This document shows positions 1 through 9,376 of a DNA stretch of 16,857 bases, piece after piece. The notes beneath the pieces were generated by a model that was given only the letters and a program-made list of their open reading frames with translations, had not been told where the DNA came from and searched no databases. The DNA comes from Campylobacteraceae bacterium (GTDB taxonomy: Bacteria; Campylobacterota; Campylobacteria; Campylobacterales; Sulfurovaceae): the NCBI GenBank assembly GCA_027002755.1, contig JALWZI010000170.1, positions 1-16,857 on the forward strand, given 5' to 3'. Within the stretch, counting starts at the first letter, position 1. Each line of letters opens with the position of its first letter. The position numbers and the translations under genes were made by a program.

Positions 1-22
1 GCTTCGACCCGCAGAGAGGATC

Positions 23-3187
<3,165 letters not shown>

Positions 3188-3202
3188 TTCGTTTCCTCTG
3201 CT

Positions 3203-3961
3203 TTATTTGGCTTTGCGGTGATAGAGAACGAACTGCTGAGCGACCTGCTCCGTCTCATTGCCCGCCAGTACCAGAAGATTGGAGGCGAAGAGTTTCTCCC
3301 GGCGGTCGATGAGACTCCGGGTCACGCTCCAGGCCCGCATGAGGCGCTCTTTGTAGGGAGCCATCGATTTGGGATAGGGATAGCTCTCCACGGTCTGAAG
3401 ATCACCCTCCAGCTCCTCCATCGCCTGCATCATCTGCCGTCGGTTGACCTCATCGTTCAGGCCAATCTCCAGGGCCATGTAGTATTTGGCACTGCGCTCC
3501 ACGAGAAATTCGATCTGCTTGCTCTTGATCAGCATCTTCTCGCTCTCGGTGAAACGGTAGGTATATTCCCGGGCGATGGAGTTGGCCCCTTCCAGAAGGG
3601 TTTCGCTGTAGTCGAGCATCAGGGCCGCCTTCTCTTTGTCCGGTTTGGCCTTGATCAACTCTTCGATCTGGTTTTTGCTGTAGATCAGGAACTCCAGGAT
3701 GTTCTTGGTGTCTTCACTGTCCGTGGAGATGGAGATGGTCCGGATGCTTTTGACCAGCCGGTCCAGTTCTTTGCGTATCTCCCGTGCGATATCCGTTTTC
3801 CGGGGATTGGCATAGAGATAGAGATAGTTTTTGGTGATCTCCTGACTCAGAAAACGAATATCCTCCGTCGCTTCGATAATGTTGACGTCGGTCCGTGTCG
3901 CCGCCGACAGCGGCAGCAGCATCCCCGCCGCCAGCAGCCATCCCGCTATGATCTGTTTCAT
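3203..3961 (-). CDS. secreted degenerate PilJ-domain-like protein
   Basis: Protein of 252 aa with a signal peptide (about 1-21, ending SAA). The rest is predicted all-helical and periplasmic. By eye it aligns along its length with the neighbouring PilJ-domain gene upstream in the operon: EATEDIRFLSQEITKNYLYL (30-49) sits where that protein has its first AGKQRMLSQRIAK motif, and IEFLVERSAKYYMA (150-163) matches its second. The core Gly-Lys/Arg-Gln-Arg-Met is lost in both copies. R35 survives in the first, with Glu replacing the second Arg. In the second copy the first Arg is replaced by E151 and R156 survives. It lies 51 nt after the preceding gene and 15 nt before the hybrid kinase, so it is probably co-transcribed. 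It may be a partner subunit that modulates the other two or the kinase. Function is not known; the paralogy is my reading of the aligned residues. Confidence 0.8.
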   Translation of the reverse strand: MKQIIAGWLLAAGMLLPLSAATRTDVNIIEATEDIRFLSQEITKNYLYLYANPRKTDIAREIRKELDRLVKSIRTISISTDSEDTKNILEFLIYSKNQIEELIKAKPDKEKAALMLDYSETLLEGANSIAREYTYRFTESEKMLIKSKQIEFLVERSAKYYMALEIGLNDEVNRRQMMQAMEELEGDLQTVESYPYPKSMAPYKERLMRAWSVTRSLIDRREKLFASNLLVLAGNETEQVAQQFVLYHRKAK

Positions 3962-4012
3962 CGATCCCCTCTCCCTTCCTTCTTTTTCATGGCATCTTCG
4001 CTGCGATCCATC

Positions 4013-4825
4013 TTATTTGTAGAGTTCCACATAGAGCTTGGTGATCGCGTCCATCTCTTTGGTGATATCGTTGGTGGTGGTATAGACGATGAAAGGCAGG
4101 CCGCCTTTTTCGATATTGAGATAGAACTTGTAGACGATCTTCCAGAGACGATCCACCTTGGCCAGCTTCTGGTTGATGGTAGCGGTGTTGTCCTTGTTCT
4201 GCATCAGGGACTTGAGGTTCTTGTCGAACTCCGAAACCGCCGCCTTCATCTGATCGATGGTGTTCTTGTCCTTGATCCCGGCCTGATAGGCGATGTAGTA
4301 CTTGGCGATCCGCTGGGCCAGCATCCGCTGTTTGCCGGCAGTCGCGACCACTTTGGACTCTTTGATGTTGGCCAGTTTCTTGAGAGAGTCGACCACATAC
4401 TGGCTACCCTCCAGCATCGATTCACTCAGGTCCAGGACCAGCTGGGCATTGTCCAGACTGAACGGCTTCTTGACGATGCCTTCCAGTTCTTCGAGGCTCA
4501 TGTTGACGAAGGCCAGGAGATTCTTGATCTCGGGATCGTTGATCAGCTCTCCCAGTCTCTTCTGATTGTCCCGGAACTCCTTCAGCGAAACTTCGAGCTC
4601 TTTCCGGGCCTTGTCCGTGGCGATCTTCTTGCCCAGGTAGAGATAGTCCTTGGCGATCCGCTGTGAGAGCATCCGCTGTTTCCCCGCGATGTTGATCAGC
4701 TGGATCGCATCCTTTTTGACCAGTGCGTTGACCGGTTTCCCTGTCTCGGCGGCCAGAACAGCCGGACTGCCGGCCAGGAGCAGGATCCCCAGTGCCAGGC
4801 CGATTCGTTTCAGTATCTGTTTCAT
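4013..4825 (-). CDS. periplasmic double PilJ/NarX-type sensor-domain protein
   Basis: Protein of 270 aa with a signal peptide (MKQILKRIGLALGILLLAGS..., cleavage near residue 26) and no further membrane segment. It contains two copies of the PilJ N-terminal domain (PF13675-type): INIAGKQRMLSQRIA (44-58) and TAGKQRMLAQRIA (162-174), each starting a helical hairpin, so a four-helix-bundle fold is likely. The motif resembles the P-box of the nitrate sensor NarX (AGSLRMQSYRL), where an Arg binds nitrate across a dimer interface. A small-oxyanion ligand is therefore plausible but inferred. A GTG codon lies three codons upstream in frame, but AAGGAG is spaced 8 nt from the ATG used here and overlaps that GTG, so the ATG is preferred. 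It lies 29 nt after the preceding gene. Such proteins are usually annotated as type IV pili methyl-accepting chemotaxis transducer N-terminal domain proteins although they carry no signalling domain. Confidence 0.88.
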   Translation of the reverse strand: MKQILKRIGLALGILLLAGSPAVLAAETGKPVNALVKKDAIQLINIAGKQRMLSQRIAKDYLYLGKKIATDKARKELEVSLKEFRDNQKRLGELINDPEIKNLLAFVNMSLEELEGIVKKPFSLDNAQLVLDLSESMLEGSQYVVDSLKKLANIKESKVVATAGKQRMLAQRIAKYYIAYQAGIKDKNTIDQMKAAVSEFDKNLKSLMQNKDNTATINQKLAKVDRLWKIVYKFYLNIEKGGLPFIVYTTTNDITKEMDAITKLYVELYK

Positions 4826-4854
4826 TTCGATCACTCCTTAGTGGTTGGTTGTGT

Positions 4855-5634
4855 TTATTGCACTTTCTGGGCCGCATAGAGGCCGGTCACGGTGTTCATA
4901 TCCTTCAGGATCTCGTTGGACTTTTTGTAGATCAGCGAAGGAATGAACTTGGACTGGGACTTGTTCATCACCTGGAAGAACATGAAGTTGTTCTTCACCC
5001 GTGCCAGGAGCTTGTTGATCTCCGGAGTGTTCAGATCCGATTTCATCAGGCGTTTCAGGGAATCATCGAAGAGCTTCATCGCCGCATCCATCTTCTCTTT
5101 GAATTTGGGATCGTCGATCCCCCAGACCTTGAGCATATAGAGATTGGCCATCCGCTGGGAGAGCATCCGCTGACGGCCGGAGATGTTGATGATCTCCCCT
5201 GATTTCTTGCCGGTCTGCTTGGCGAAAAGCTTGGTGGTACGATCCGCCGCTTTGAGCAGCTCGTCCAGTTTCCCCTGCAGTTCGGCGGCTTTCTCCTTGC
5301 TGGGAGGCTCCGCCAGCATCTTCTTGATGGGCTCCCAGAGGCGGCGCTGCTCTTCCAGGCTCTTTTTGGTCTCGGGGTCGGTGGCGAAGGCCGTCAGACC
5401 CTGCAGATGGTCCTCGAACATCTCCGTCACCTTTTTCAGATCCTCCTTGGGATGGCCGAAGGTGTTGCCGATCCCGATCATGGCGTAATCCTTGAGCATC
5501 CGCTGGGTCAGCATCCGCTGGCGCCCCGCTTCGTTGACGGCCTGGGCGAGATTCTTGATCTCGATGGCATAGGAAAACGTGACCGCCAGGCAAAAGGCGA
5601 GTATCACACCGGTACTACGTTTCAATCCTCTCAT
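4855..5634 (-). CDS. periplasmic double PilJ/NarX-type sensor-domain protein, first gene of operon
   Basis: Protein of 259 aa with a signal peptide (about 1-23, ending FSYA). Two PilJ-type motifs are visible: NEAGRQRMLTQRM (34-46) and NISGRQRMLSQRMA (150-163). Each is followed by amphipathic helices and similar end segments, so the protein is an internal duplication. It has no kinase, methyl-accepting or other output domain, so it probably acts as a soluble or membrane-peripheral periplasmic sensor passing information to the NIT-type hybrid kinase encoded three genes downstream. GAGGAG lies 6 nt before the ATG. The gene is the first of the operon, with a leader of about 300 nt that holds a class I c-di-GMP riboswitch-like aptamer ending about 165 nt before the start codon. 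The domain family is clear; ligand and partner are inferred. Confidence 0.88.
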   Translation of the reverse strand: MRGLKRSTGVILAFCLAVTFSYAIEIKNLAQAVNEAGRQRMLTQRMLKDYAMIGIGNTFGHPKEDLKKVTEMFEDHLQGLTAFATDPETKKSLEEQRRLWEPIKKMLAEPPSKEKAAELQGKLDELLKAADRTTKLFAKQTGKKSGEIINISGRQRMLSQRMANLYMLKVWGIDDPKFKEKMDAAMKLFDDSLKRLMKSDLNTPEINKLLARVKNNFMFFQVMNKSQSKFIPSLIYKKSNEILKDMNTVTGLYAAQKVQ

Positions 5635-5771
5635 TGTGTCTCCTCTCCAAGTCGATCTGTATAAGATCTACTTAATTGATTGTATCATAAAAATGCAAAG
5701 ATTTGGTTCGCAAAAAGCCAATCGGAACATGAAACGGCAGCGAAAGAAGGCGGAAAAAGATCTGCGAGAAA

Positions 5772-5793
5772 ATGGACACCGATCGTCGTCCAT
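5772..5793 (-). terminator. possible riboswitch expression-platform hairpin
   Basis: On the minus strand, just after the aptamer, ATGGAC and GTCCAT form a 6-bp stem around a 10-nt loop that itself contains CGATCG. It is followed by a short TTTCTC tract. This could be a weak intrinsic terminator or part of a switching structure. AGAAGG (5794-5799) right beside the aptamer can alternatively pair with CCTTCT (5745-5750). The U tract is poor, so control at translation or by Rho is equally possible. Confidence 0.35.
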
Positions 5794-5800
5794 CCTTCTC

Positions 5801-5887
5801 CGGCTTTGGCAACCTGGCGATCTCTCCTGTATCGGAGAGACCCATGGCTTTCCGTCCCCGTCTCACGGCGGGTTTGGCTTTGTCATG
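5801..5887 (-). promoter_or_regulatory. class I cyclic-di-GMP (GEMM-I) riboswitch aptamer, variant
   Basis: Read on the minus strand this matches the GEMM-I consensus in order. AAACC is followed by a hairpin capped by a GNRA loop (GTGA), then GGGGACGGAAAGCC (consensus GGGACGCAAAGCC), then ATGGGTCT. Next comes a long hairpin (CTCTCC, loop GATACA, GGAGAG) and finally ATCGCCAGGTTGCC (consensus A-GCCGGGTTGCC). The AAA of the GGAAAGCC segment and the closing GGTTGCC, which hold ligand-contacting bases in the known structure, are kept. Two bases differ: consensus GGCAAACC is GCCAAACC here, and the C of GACGCAAAG is G. The two changes look compensatory. The aptamer lies in the leader of the PilJ/NIT sensor operon. 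c-di-GMP is the likely ligand, but GEMM variants binding 3',3'-cGAMP exist, so specificity is inferred. Confidence 0.83.
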
Positions 5888-5937
5888 CAAACATCCCATC
5901 TTGACATACTTTCCTTTAAACTCCTTTGAACAGACTT

Positions 5938-5943
5938 ATCATA
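5938..5943 (-). promoter_or_regulatory. candidate -10 of the sensor operon
   Basis: TATGAT on the minus strand, 5/6 to TATAAT and in an A-rich stretch, lies about 50 nt upstream of the riboswitch aptamer. That puts the likely transcript start near 5930. No good -35 is seen. A second candidate, TGATACAAT on the minus strand at 5681-5689, lies between the aptamer and the first gene; a start there would bypass the riboswitch. Both are pattern matches only. Confidence 0.35.
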
Positions 5944-6192
5944 TTTCTATTCTTTCTGTTTTTCAGAATATATTTCTACGCAAATGTGTGGGAACACCCT
6001 TCTCTTTCTTCTTCCTGGCATGGGATCCTCCTTTTTCGGGCTTCTGTTTACCGGCCTCTCTCAGGCGCTTCGATCCTTTTTACTCTACAAGTCTAACACG
6101 CTTTTCGGAGAGATCGCAGGTCGTATCGGGATGAAATCTCTTCGGGAAAATGACAAGCACGGATCACAAGGATCCACCTCTGTCAAGACCGG
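5944..6192. other. intergenic region without recognisable gene
   Basis: This stretch lies between the divergent sensor operon and the aminotransferase gene. The open frames here are short, lack convincing ribosome binding sites and have no recognisable protein features. The left part is AT-rich, as expected for promoters and leader of the minus-strand operon. I see no tRNA, repeat array or known riboswitch in it. Confidence 0.5.
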
Positions 6193-6220
6193 TTGTCTGT
6201 GATGACTCTTTGTGTATAAT
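6193..6220 (+). promoter_or_regulatory. sigma-70-type promoter of the aminotransferase gene
   Basis: TTGTCT (6193-6198) and a perfect TATAAT (6215-6220) are separated by 16 nt. The expected transcript start near 6227 leaves a leader of about 26 nt before the ATG. Confidence 0.7.
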
Positions 6221-6252
6221 TGCAGCATCCAACAGAATAAAAAGGTCTTTTG

Positions 6253-7425
6253 ATGTTTTCCAGACGAATCCAGGCACTTTCACCTTCGATGACCATCGCC
6301 GTCTCTACCCTCGCCCGGGAGCTGAAGGCCCAGGGCAAGGATGTCCTGAGTTTCTCCGCCGGGGAGCCCGATTTCGACACCCCGGAGCGGATCAAAGAGG
6401 CCGCCATCGAGGCGATCCGCCAGGGACACACCAAATACACCTCTGTCGCGGGGATTCCCGAACTGCTCGACGCGATCCGGGAGAAGTTCCGGCGGGAGAA
6501 CGGCCTGAACTACGAGCGGGAACACCTCCTCGTCAGCAACGGAGCCAAGCAGTCGCTCTTCAACCTCACCCAGGCCCTGATCGACGAGGGGGACGAAGTG
6601 ATCATCCCCGCCCCCTACTGGGTCACCTATCCCGAACTGGTCAAATACGCCGGGGGCAAGCCGGTCATCATCGAGACTGACGACCGCAGCGGGTTCAAGA
6701 TCTCGCCGGCCCAGCTGGAAGCGGCCATCACCTCCCGGACCAAAATGCTGATCCTTACCTCTCCCTCCAACCCCACCGGTTCGGTCTACAGCCGTGAAGA
6801 GCTGGAAGCCCTGGGTGAAGTCCTCAAAGGGACCGCCATCAAAGTCGTCAGTGACGAAATGTATGAAAAGCTGGTCTTCGACGGAACCGAGTTCACCGCC
6901 ACGGCTTCTATCAGTGAGGACCTCTATCAGCGGACCGTCACTGTCAACGGCCTGAGCAAATCGGTCGCCATGACCGGTTGGAGAATGGGGTATCTGGCCT
7001 CCCCCGACGTGGAACTGGTCAAAAAGATGACCTCCCTCCAGTCCCAGAGCACCTCCAATATCAACACGCCCACCCAGTACGCCTCCATCCCTCCCCTCCT
7101 GGGCGAAGTGGACGACGAGATCGAGACCATGCGCCGCGCCTTCGAATCCCGGATGCACGAAGCGGTGGAGCTCTTCAACGATATCGAGGGGCTCAGCGTC
7201 CTGAGACCTCAGGGGGCCTTCTACCTCTTTGTCAACATCAAGGATGTCAGTGATGACTCCATGAACTTCTGTCAGGAACTGCTCAAGCGTTACGGTGTAG
7301 CCGTGGTTCCCGGGATCGGTTTCGGGAGTGAGGGATATTTCCGCTTCTCCTACGCCGCCGACATCGTCACCATCCGCGAAGGGATCCGCCGGATCGAGAA
7401 GTTCGTCCGGGAACTTCAGGGCTGA
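6253..7425 (+). CDS. aspC: class I pyridoxal-phosphate aminotransferase, aspartate aminotransferase type
   Basis: Cytosolic PLP enzyme of 390 aa, the usual length for type Ib aspartate aminotransferases. It transfers an amino group between aspartate (or a similar amino acid) and 2-oxoglutarate. The full fold-type I set is present: SAGEPDFDTP near the N-terminus, the TSVAGIPELLDAI substrate-side loop, PSNPTGS with N173, DEMYEK with D201 and Y204, and the Schiff-base lysine K236 in NGLSKSVAMTGWRMGY. An in-frame TTG lies just upstream, but the ATG at 6253 is better placed behind AAGG with 7-8 nt spacing. The gene stands alone, divergent from the sensor operon and convergent with the DedA gene. 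Class I enzymes overlap in specificity, so action on other amino acids such as prephenate or aromatics is possible. Confidence 0.93.
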   Translation: MFSRRIQALSPSMTIAVSTLARELKAQGKDVLSFSAGEPDFDTPERIKEAAIEAIRQGHTKYTSVAGIPELLDAIREKFRRENGLNYEREHLLVSNGAKQSLFNLTQALIDEGDEVIIPAPYWVTYPELVKYAGGKPVIIETDDRSGFKISPAQLEAAITSRTKMLILTSPSNPTGSVYSREELEALGEVLKGTAIKVVSDEMYEKLVFDGTEFTATASISEDLYQRTVTVNGLSKSVAMTGWRMGYLASPDVELVKKMTSLQSQSTSNINTPTQYASIPPLLGEVDDEIETMRRAFESRMHEAVELFNDIEGLSVLRPQGAFYLFVNIKDVSDDSMNFCQELLKRYGVAVVPGIGFGSEGYFRFSYAADIVTIREGIRRIEKFVRELQG

Positions 7426-7444
7426 TCCTCTTCTTTCTCGCAAC

Positions 7445-7460
7445 GGGGGCTCAACACCCC
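7445..7460 (+). terminator. weak hairpin after the aminotransferase gene
   Basis: GGGG(G) and CCCC enclose a 7-nt loop (CTCAACA) and are followed by TTCCT. The stem is GC-only but short and the T-run is poor. It lies in the convergent gap between the aminotransferase and DedA genes. Termination is only a possibility. Confidence 0.3.
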
Positions 7461-7546
7461 TTCCTGCCAGACTCCCATCTACCGTATCAATATAGTGTCA
7501 ACTGTTCCAAAGAGAAAAAACTGCTGAAAGCTGTCGGGGATCGTCC

Positions 7547-8014
7547 TCAGGCAAACCATGCCCGGACGGCAGCGGAGAACCAGTAGCTTCCCAACCCGAC
7601 CACCAGTCCCCAGACAATCGACGCGAAGAAGTTCAATACGACGAATTTTTTGAAATCGTAGCGGGAGAGTCCCATGACGATAGGGACCAGAGTCTTGACC
7701 CCGTAGATGTATTTCTGAAGGAAAACCGCCATCCAGCCGTATTTGCGCATCAAGAGATTGGTATAGGCGATCTTGCGGCGATGTTTACGGAGGTATTTCA
7801 ACACCTCTTTTTTATTGGTCTGTGCCAGATAGAAGAGAAAGGTATCCCCGATGAAGTTGGCGACGGTCGCCACCAGGATGGAGAGGCCGATATCCATCTT
7901 GCCCAGGGCCGAGAGGATCCCGGCACCGGCCAAGGCCACCATCCCTCCCCCGAAGGAGTAGACCGCGAGAATGATATAGCCGTAGAGGGCCAGATTGTGA
8001 AGGATCTCTTCCAA
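7547..8014 (-). CDS. DedA-family (SNARE-associated / VTT) inner-membrane protein
   Basis: Integral membrane protein of 155 aa with about four hydrophobic segments. The DedA signature appears as ANFIGDTFLFYLAQ (52-65), followed by a basic region and then KYGWMAVFLQKYIYGVKTLVPIVMGLS, which matches the family's F-x-R-F-x-P-x-x-R-x-x-x-P-x-x-A-G region in degenerate form. DedA proteins are half-conserved transporters or flippases acting in membrane homeostasis, including undecaprenyl-phosphate or phospholipid recycling; the substrate here cannot be told. The start is TTG: an in-frame stop lies four codons upstream, and the next ATG would remove the first membrane helix. No clear Shine-Dalgarno precedes it, and the gene sits only 16 nt behind the barrel gene, so translational coupling is likely. 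It is shorter than the roughly 200 aa typical of the family. Confidence 0.85.
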   Translation of the reverse strand: MEEILHNLALYGYIILAVYSFGGGMVALAGAGILSALGKMDIGLSILVATVANFIGDTFLFYLAQTNKKEVLKYLRKHRRKIAYTNLLMRKYGWMAVFLQKYIYGVKTLVPIVMGLSRYDFKKFVVLNFFASIVWGLVVGLGSYWFSAAVRAWFA

Positions 8015-8030
8015 GATTCAGCCGAAATAT

Positions 8031-8549
8031 TTACTGGCCGAAGCTGTATTTGACACCGACGGAGGTGACCAGCGCGCTCTCGTCCCCACCGTAGAGATAC
8101 TTGGCCTCACCGACCAGGGAGAAGTCTCCGCGAAGCTGGTACTCGATCCCCCCGCCGATGGCGGCGAAGAGACCGTCATCGGTTCCGTGTTCGTTGTGGG
8201 AGAAGAACTGTGCCCCCACACCCAGAAGGGCGTAGGGGGTCATTTCGCTGGCGTTATCCGCATACCAGAGAGCGTTGAGTCCCCAGCGGTAGACCGAGCT
8301 GTCTCCCCCGCCGATATAATCTTCGTTGAACTGATAGTCGAAGGCGAACTGATAGGCCCCCACTTCCCAGAAGTTCTCGGTGGGTAGGTTGTAGTTGTAC
8401 CGCAGACCCCACCCCCAGTTGTCTTTGAGGAGCATGTCGTCATCATTGAAAGAGTAGCTGCCTACCGCTTCCACCGAATGGTTGTAGAGGTCGTGATCGG
8501 CAGCCTGCAGGCTCCAGACCGCACAGAGCGCAAGAAGGATCTTTTTCAT
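8031..8549 (-). CDS. small outer-membrane beta-barrel protein
   Basis: Protein of 172 aa with a signal peptide (MKKILLALCAVWSLQAA, then DHDLYN). The mature part alternates polar and hydrophobic residues in short strands with aromatic girdles, such as WGLRYNYNLP, WEVGAYQFAFDYQF, YALLGVGAQFF and FSLVGEAKYLY. It ends in VGVKYSFGQ, so an 8-stranded barrel of the OmpA/OmpW-like fold is likely. AAGGA lies 7 nt before the ATG. It is downstream of signal peptidase I (76-nt gap) and upstream of the DedA gene (16 nt), which suggests an envelope operon. The specific function is not recognisable. Confidence 0.82.
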   Translation of the reverse strand: MKKILLALCAVWSLQAADHDLYNHSVEAVGSYSFNDDDMLLKDNWGWGLRYNYNLPTENFWEVGAYQFAFDYQFNEDYIGGGDSSVYRWGLNALWYADNASEMTPYALLGVGAQFFSHNEHGTDDGLFAAIGGGIEYQLRGDFSLVGEAKYLYGGDESALVTSVGVKYSFGQ

Positions 8550-8625
8550 GGCATTTCCTTTGTTCCCGCCGCATACCCGGCGATTTCTCTTGCCACAGTA
8601 TAACAGAAAAAGAGTTTAATAGTAA

Positions 8626-9324
8626 TTAATATTTTTTTCGGATCACCATGGGATGCAACGGATCGTAGCGCCGGATCCTCCCCATCGCTTCCAGATCCCG
8701 CGGCCGATGCCAGATCCAGAAGACCCGATAGTAGATGTAGTCGTAGGGGACCGGACCGAAAAAACGGCTGTCGGTGGAGTTGTCCCGGTAGTCCCCCATG
8801 AGAAAATAGCGATGGGGAGGGATCCGCATCACCGGCATGTCGATCAGCTCCTTGGGCCCCACCACCTCGGGATCGTGCATGACATTGTAGTAGTAGGCAT
8901 AGGGGTTTTTCAGCCACCACTCGTTCCCGATCCTGGCCAGCGGCAGATGCAGGACCCGGGCATACTCTCTCGTACGCTGCGAATCACCGGCGATCTGAAG
9001 ATAGAGATCTTTGTTCTTCTCGAAGATCCGATCTCCCGGCAGTGCCACACAGCGCTTGAGATAGAGCCGCCGGTCCAGTGGATGGCGGAAGGCCAGCAGA
9101 TCCCCCCGATGGATCCCCTGCTCCCGTTTCATAAGATGACGGTCGATATAGAAGCCCCAGGAGGGGACGTGGATCCCCGCTGTCAGGTTCTCTACCCAGA
9201 CCCAATCGCCATCGAGTAATGTATCGTTCATACTGATATCGCTGACACGGTAGGGACGGACGATGGAGAGAAGGAGGATCACCCCCAGCAGGACTCCACC
9301 GTAACGCCACACTTTTTGCCCCAT
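8626..9324 (-). CDS. lepB: signal peptidase I (S26 family)
   Basis: Membrane-anchored serine protease that cleaves signal peptides of Sec substrates on the periplasmic side. The protein is 232 aa, with one N-terminal TM helix (about 9-23). Catalytic Ser is S31 in SDISMNDTLLDGD and the general-base Lys is K90 in YLKRCVALPGD. Box E reads GDYRDNSTDSRFFGPVP (177-193), close to the canonical GDNRDNSxDSRxWGxVP. The ATG at 9324 has AAAGAGG five nt upstream; a longer frame beginning at TTG 10 codons upstream has no such site, so the ATG is chosen. It is divergent from carboxynorspermidine dehydrogenase with 52 bp between start codons. It is rather short, and this may be a second, specialised copy besides the housekeeping enzyme; that cannot be decided from this window. 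Confidence 0.92.
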   Translation of the reverse strand: MGQKVWRYGGVLLGVILLLSIVRPYRVSDISMNDTLLDGDWVWVENLTAGIHVPSWGFYIDRHLMKREQGIHRGDLLAFRHPLDRRLYLKRCVALPGDRIFEKNKDLYLQIAGDSQRTREYARVLHLPLARIGNEWWLKNPYAYYYNVMHDPEVVGPKELIDMPVMRIPPHRYFLMGDYRDNSTDSRFFGPVPYDYIYYRVFWIWHRPRDLEAMGRIRRYDPLHPMVIRKKY

Positions 9325-9341
9325 TTTTGCCTCTTTCGGGA

Positions 9342-9347
9342 TATAAT
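9342..9347 (+). promoter_or_regulatory. -10 of carboxynorspermidine dehydrogenase, overlapping the lepB leader
   Basis: A perfect TATAAT on the plus strand gives an expected start near 9354, about 23 nt before the ATG at 9377. The same AT block reads ATTATTATAT on the minus strand, and TAAAAT (minus, 9356-9361) is a possible -10 for lepB. The 52-bp gap must therefore serve both directions. Confidence 0.6.
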
Positions 9348-9376
9348 AATCCAAATTTTACCCAGAGGAGCCCAAG

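Noticed and set aside
5672..5899. Short minus-strand frame of 75 codons over the operon leader
   Set aside because: It coincides with the riboswitch aptamer and has no ribosome binding site; the RNA structure explains the sequence better.
6280..7443. Open frame of 387 codons on the minus strand opposite the aminotransferase
   Set aside because: It is a mirror of a well-conserved enzyme gene and shows no recognisable protein features.
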